From Polyangium sp. 15x6 (GTDB lineage: Bacteria; Myxococcota_A; Polyangia; Polyangiales; Polyangiaceae), in NCBI RefSeq assembly GCF_029960785.1, contig NZ_JASBQE010000010.1, positions 124,001 to 188,000 of the forward strand: 64,000 bases of DNA, given 5' to 3'. The position numbers and the translations under genes were made by a program. A model generated the notes under the pieces. That model made no database searches. It saw nothing but the letters and a program-made list of their open reading frames with translations, and was not told where the DNA came from. Numbering within the stretch: position 1 is the stretch's first letter; each line of letters opens with the position of its first letter. Shown one piece after another: positions 61,347-64,000 of the stretch.

Positions 61347-63743
61347 TTACTTCGGCGAATTGCAGGCGCCGCTCGCCGGAGCGGACACGTTGTTGTCGGT
61401 GCGGCACTCGGTCCAGGCCGGGTGCGGGACGCTCGTGTCGTCGACGACGGCGTAAATCGGCGCGGTCCCGTTCGTGACGTCGCCCGGCGCGCCGGCGAGC
61501 GGGAGCAGGACGGACTCGGACTCCGCGGGATAAAGGACCTTCGAGGTCGTGCCCTGCCCGAGGAGCTCGCCATTGGGGTGGTTTCCCTTGTAAAACCCGA
61601 CGACGACGCCCGCGGGCAAGGACGCCTCGCCCACGTTGCGCACGACCGCGACGAGCCCGTAAGGCCCGAAGCAGACGGGCGCGAGCGAGACGACGGCGTC
61701 CGGCGCGGCGAACTCGCTGCCCGGCTGCTTGTTCTGGCGGAAATTGTTGAGGCCAGGCTGGAGGTAATTCGGCAATTCCTTCGTGGGGATCGTCCCGTCC
61801 TCCTCGACGTTCGTGATGTGGTAGGCGTGCTCGTTCCACACCCGCCGCGTGCGCACCCATTTGCCCGAGGTGTCGCCGAAGATCCGCACGCCCGATTGCG
61901 CGATGCTCACGCCGTCGTCGCATTGCAAGCTCGCGCTCGCCTGCCCGTAGGCGTTCGACACGGCCACGATGTCGGCGTGTCCGTCGTTGTCCACGTCCGC
62001 CACGACGGGATTCTCGATCAAGGTCGCGGTCGTGTTGCACCGCTCCCAGAGCACGTTCCCCGTCGGCCCCTCGTACACGCGGAGCCGCTGCTGATCCGAA
62101 TAGACGACCTCGGCCTTGCCGTCACCGTCGAAATCGAAGACCGTGCTGCCCGTCGAGGCGCTCGAGCAATCGGACGTCTGCTTGATCCACAAGAACGCCT
62201 CGGGCCCGGGCACGGCCGCGTCGACGAGCTTCTTGCCGTCGAGCACCGCATACCCCACGCCGCCCGCCATCGCCACGTCCGGCGTCCCATCCCCATTGAA
62301 ATCGGCGATCGTGGGCGGGCCGCCGCCGTGGGTGTTGCCCCAGCTCCCCGCGGGGCAAAGCGAGGGCGAGAGCGTGCCATTGATGTCGAGCGCGGGGCGC
62401 ACGATCGTGAACTTGCCCGGCGCCGCCGCGTCGTACCGCCACACGACGAGCGCGTGGTTCAGGTTGTCGACGACCACCACCTCGGGTTTGCCGTCGGCGT
62501 CGAAATCGGCGACCGCCGGCCAGGGGCTCTTCCAGTCCTGCGTCGCGTAGAAGTTGCTCTGGTTTGCCGTGCCCGTGTCGAGCACGAGCATGCCGTTCGC
62601 GTCGAAGACCTGGCTGCCCGTCACGATGTCGAGCACGCCGTCGCCCGTCACGTCGCTCACGACGAACGAGCTCGAAAGCTCCGTCGAGAACGAGGCCTTC
62701 ACCGCGCCCGTCACACCGTCGAGGATGCCGCCCTCGACCACGACCTCCACCGTCCCGTCGCCGTCGAGGTCCGCGACCGTGGGCATGAAGCAACGCATCG
62801 GCGGCGTCGCCCAGAGCTGGCTCCCGTCACCCTTCAGCGCGCGCACGCCCGCGTCCGCGCCCTCGGCGCACGCGACGACCTCGTTGCCCGCCGCGCCATC
62901 GATGTTGCCCGCCGCGAGTTGCTTCGTCGGGTGAATGCCGGCCACGGTCCACTTCTCCACGACCTGCCCGCCCACGATGCTGATCGCGTGCAGGACCCCG
63001 GCGCCCTGGTAGGCGCCGCTCGTGAAGGTCGCGAACACGATCTCCGGGATGTCCTTCGCCGTGACCTTCCCGTCGCAGTCGTCGTCGTCGAGCTCGATCA
63101 CGATCGGCGACATCATCACGTCGGTCGTGAAAGGCGCCGAGAGCTGCCCACCCCAGGCGAACTTGAGCTCGGGCGCGAACGTCGACGCCGCGGGCTTGTA
63201 TTGGCAAGACTCGAGGCACGTGAGCGGATCGCCCGGGTTCGGCGGGGGCATGCCAGGCGCGCACGTCGGCGGCTTCGGGAGACACTTGCCCGAGGGCACC
63301 TGCGCGCCGCCCATGCACCCCGCGTCCACGCCGCCGTCCATGACCTGCGGATCGCCGAGCGAGAACTCGCAATACTCGCCGGCCGCGCAGTCGCCCGACT
63401 CGGCGCAGCTCGCCCCCGGCGTCACGCACTTCTGGAACGAGCAGACCTGGCCCCCGCCGCAACACGCGTCGCCGCACGCGAGCTCCACCGCGCAGCACAC
63501 GCCGCCCGCGCAGACGCCGCCGTCACACGCCTCGCCGGTCGGGCAGCTCCCCGCGTCGAAGAGCGTGTCGTCGCCGCCCGTCCCCGTCGACGACGATCCG
63601 CCCATGCCACCCGTGCCGGTCGTGCTGCCTGCGCCCGTTCCGCCCGCGGACGACGATCCGCCGTCACCGCACCCTTGGCCCAGCGCCGCGAGCAGCGCCG
63701 CGGCCGATGAAGAAAGCACCAGGAACGCAAACCGTCGTCGCAT
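61347..63743 (-). CDS. FG-GAP/VCBS repeat lipoprotein
   Basis: A 798-residue lipoprotein (MRRRFAFLVLSSSAAALLAALGQGCGD). A Gly/Ser/Thr-rich linker, a Cys-rich region (CPTGEACDGGVCAGGVCCAVELACGDACCGG), then FG-GAP-type repeats with Ca-binding Asp (VADLDGDGTVEVVVEG, VADFDADGKPEVVVVD, IADFNGDGTPDVAMAG, VFDFDGDGKAEVVYSD, VADVDNDGHADIVAVS). A beta-propeller with integrin-like repeats is expected on the cell surface. The Cys-rich part is of the type seen in other lipoproteins here. Confidence 0.82.
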   Translation of the reverse strand: MRRRFAFLVLSSSAAALLAALGQGCGDGGSSSAGGTGAGSTTGTGGMGGSSSTGTGGDDTLFDAGSCPTGEACDGGVCAGGVCCAVELACGDACCGGGQVCSFQKCVTPGASCAESGDCAAGEYCEFSLGDPQVMDGGVDAGCMGGAQVPSGKCLPKPPTCAPGMPPPNPGDPLTCLESCQYKPAASTFAPELKFAWGGQLSAPFTTDVMMSPIVIELDDDDCDGKVTAKDIPEIVFATFTSGAYQGAGVLHAISIVGGQVVEKWTVAGIHPTKQLAAGNIDGAAGNEVVACAEGADAGVRALKGDGSQLWATPPMRCFMPTVADLDGDGTVEVVVEGGILDGVTGAVKASFSTELSSSFVVSDVTGDGVLDIVTGSQVFDANGMLVLDTGTANQSNFYATQDWKSPWPAVADFDADGKPEVVVVDNLNHALVVWRYDAAAPGKFTIVRPALDINGTLSPSLCPAGSWGNTHGGGPPTIADFNGDGTPDVAMAGGVGYAVLDGKKLVDAAVPGPEAFLWIKQTSDCSSASTGSTVFDFDGDGKAEVVYSDQQRLRVYEGPTGNVLWERCNTTATLIENPVVADVDNDGHADIVAVSNAYGQASASLQCDDGVSIAQSGVRIFGDTSGKWVRTRRVWNEHAYHITNVEEDGTIPTKELPNYLQPGLNNFRQNKQPGSEFAAPDAVVSLAPVCFGPYGLVAVVRNVGEASLPAGVVVGFYKGNHPNGELLGQGTTSKVLYPAESESVLLPLAGAPGDVTNGTAPIYAVVDDTSVPHPAWTECRTDNNVSAPASGACNSPK

Positions 63744-63903
63744 CCCTGGAGGAATGGCACTGCGACGCACGGGCGTGAAGGACAAATCTCTGGCGCTCCC
63801 CCTTCCAGGCTCCGGTGATGCCCGAGATCCTCGTCGGGGTTCGCTTGACCAACCTCGTCGCCCCAGCCTAGGCTCGTGGTCCCGGATCGTCGGGGGGAAC
63901 TCC

Positions 63904-64000
63904 ATGCCTCAAGCCGAGCGGATCAGAACCGCGCTTTTCGTCGATTTCGACAACATTTACCTCGGGCTCCATCGGGTCGATCCGGAAGCGGCAGAGGTCT
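63904..64000 (+). CDS. NYN-domain protein, N-terminal part only
   Basis: The last 97 bases encode MPQAERIRTALFVDFDNIYLGL..., the start of a NYN (PIN-like) domain: the FVDFDNIY motif carries the Asp residues that bind metal in this nuclease superfamily. Many NYN proteins act on RNA. The ribosome site GGGGGGAAC is directly upstream of the ATG. The rest is outside the window. Confidence 0.75.
   Translation, partial: MPQAERIRTALFVDFDNIYLGLHRVDPEAAEV

Overview
The base composition (very high GC, strong third-position GC bias), the many eukaryote-like Ser/Thr kinases, hybrid sensor kinases, FHA proteins and Cys-rich or Gly-rich-linker lipoproteins point to a myxobacterium, most like the Polyangium/Sorangium group. 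This is an inference from gene content; no taxonomic marker was compared. Coding density is high, and many neighbouring genes overlap by 4 bases.

Layout. 1-8.7 kb: small lipoproteins, an HD-family alarmone-type hydrolase and an AddAB-like helicase-nuclease operon, all on the minus strand. 8.8-12.8 kb: the RNA-repair genes rtcB-rtcA (minus), with the divergent regulator gene rtcR (plus). 12.8-25.2 kb: the most unusual part. Among ordinary genes (TauE/SafE exporter, HEAT protein, LuxR regulator, GNAT, HdeD-like protein, intradiol dioxygenase, two-component pair) lie three clusters of candidate Y RNAs, the last directly upstream of a Ro60 orthologue gene (rsr, TROVE plus vWA). 25-43 kb: lipoproteins, a vWA protein, a phospholipase-D-like protein, an ABC-F ATPase, a kinase-receiver-cyclase fusion, a DUF362 protein, tRNA-Leu(CAA), a DUF721 (DciA-like) protein, two FHA paralogues, purD and the small SRP RNA. 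43-64 kb: TerC, ppc, a sterol-desaturase-family protein, a kinase with WD40 repeats, an NfeD-flotillin operon, a SIMPL protein, a hybrid kinase, an FG-GAP lipoprotein and the start of a NYN-domain gene.

Main result. The window holds what looks like a complete RNA repair / Ro60 regulon spread over 14 kb. Near-identical sigma-54 promoters (GGCACG, 4 nt, then x-TGC) lie upstream of rtcBA, Y-RNA cluster 1, Y-RNA cluster 2 and the Y RNA-rsr unit. The three Y-RNA promoters also share an inverted repeat of the form GGATAA-n3/4-TTATCC, centred 103-106 bp upstream of the -24 GG. RtcR, the sigma-54 activator encoded here, is the obvious candidate regulator.

Six candidate Y RNAs fall into two shapes. 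Type B is a simple hairpin RNA whose two ends pair. Type A is a full tRNA-like cloverleaf with a ~54-nt insert between the D arm and the anticodon-like arm. All six carry the same internal loop: CAGUGA on one strand and an 8-nt strand ending UCU or CCU on the other. In type A the order of the two strands is reversed and the helix is capped by a GNRA tetraloop, so the presumed Ro60-binding site is circularly permuted inside a tRNA mimic. Covariation between copies supports the fold.
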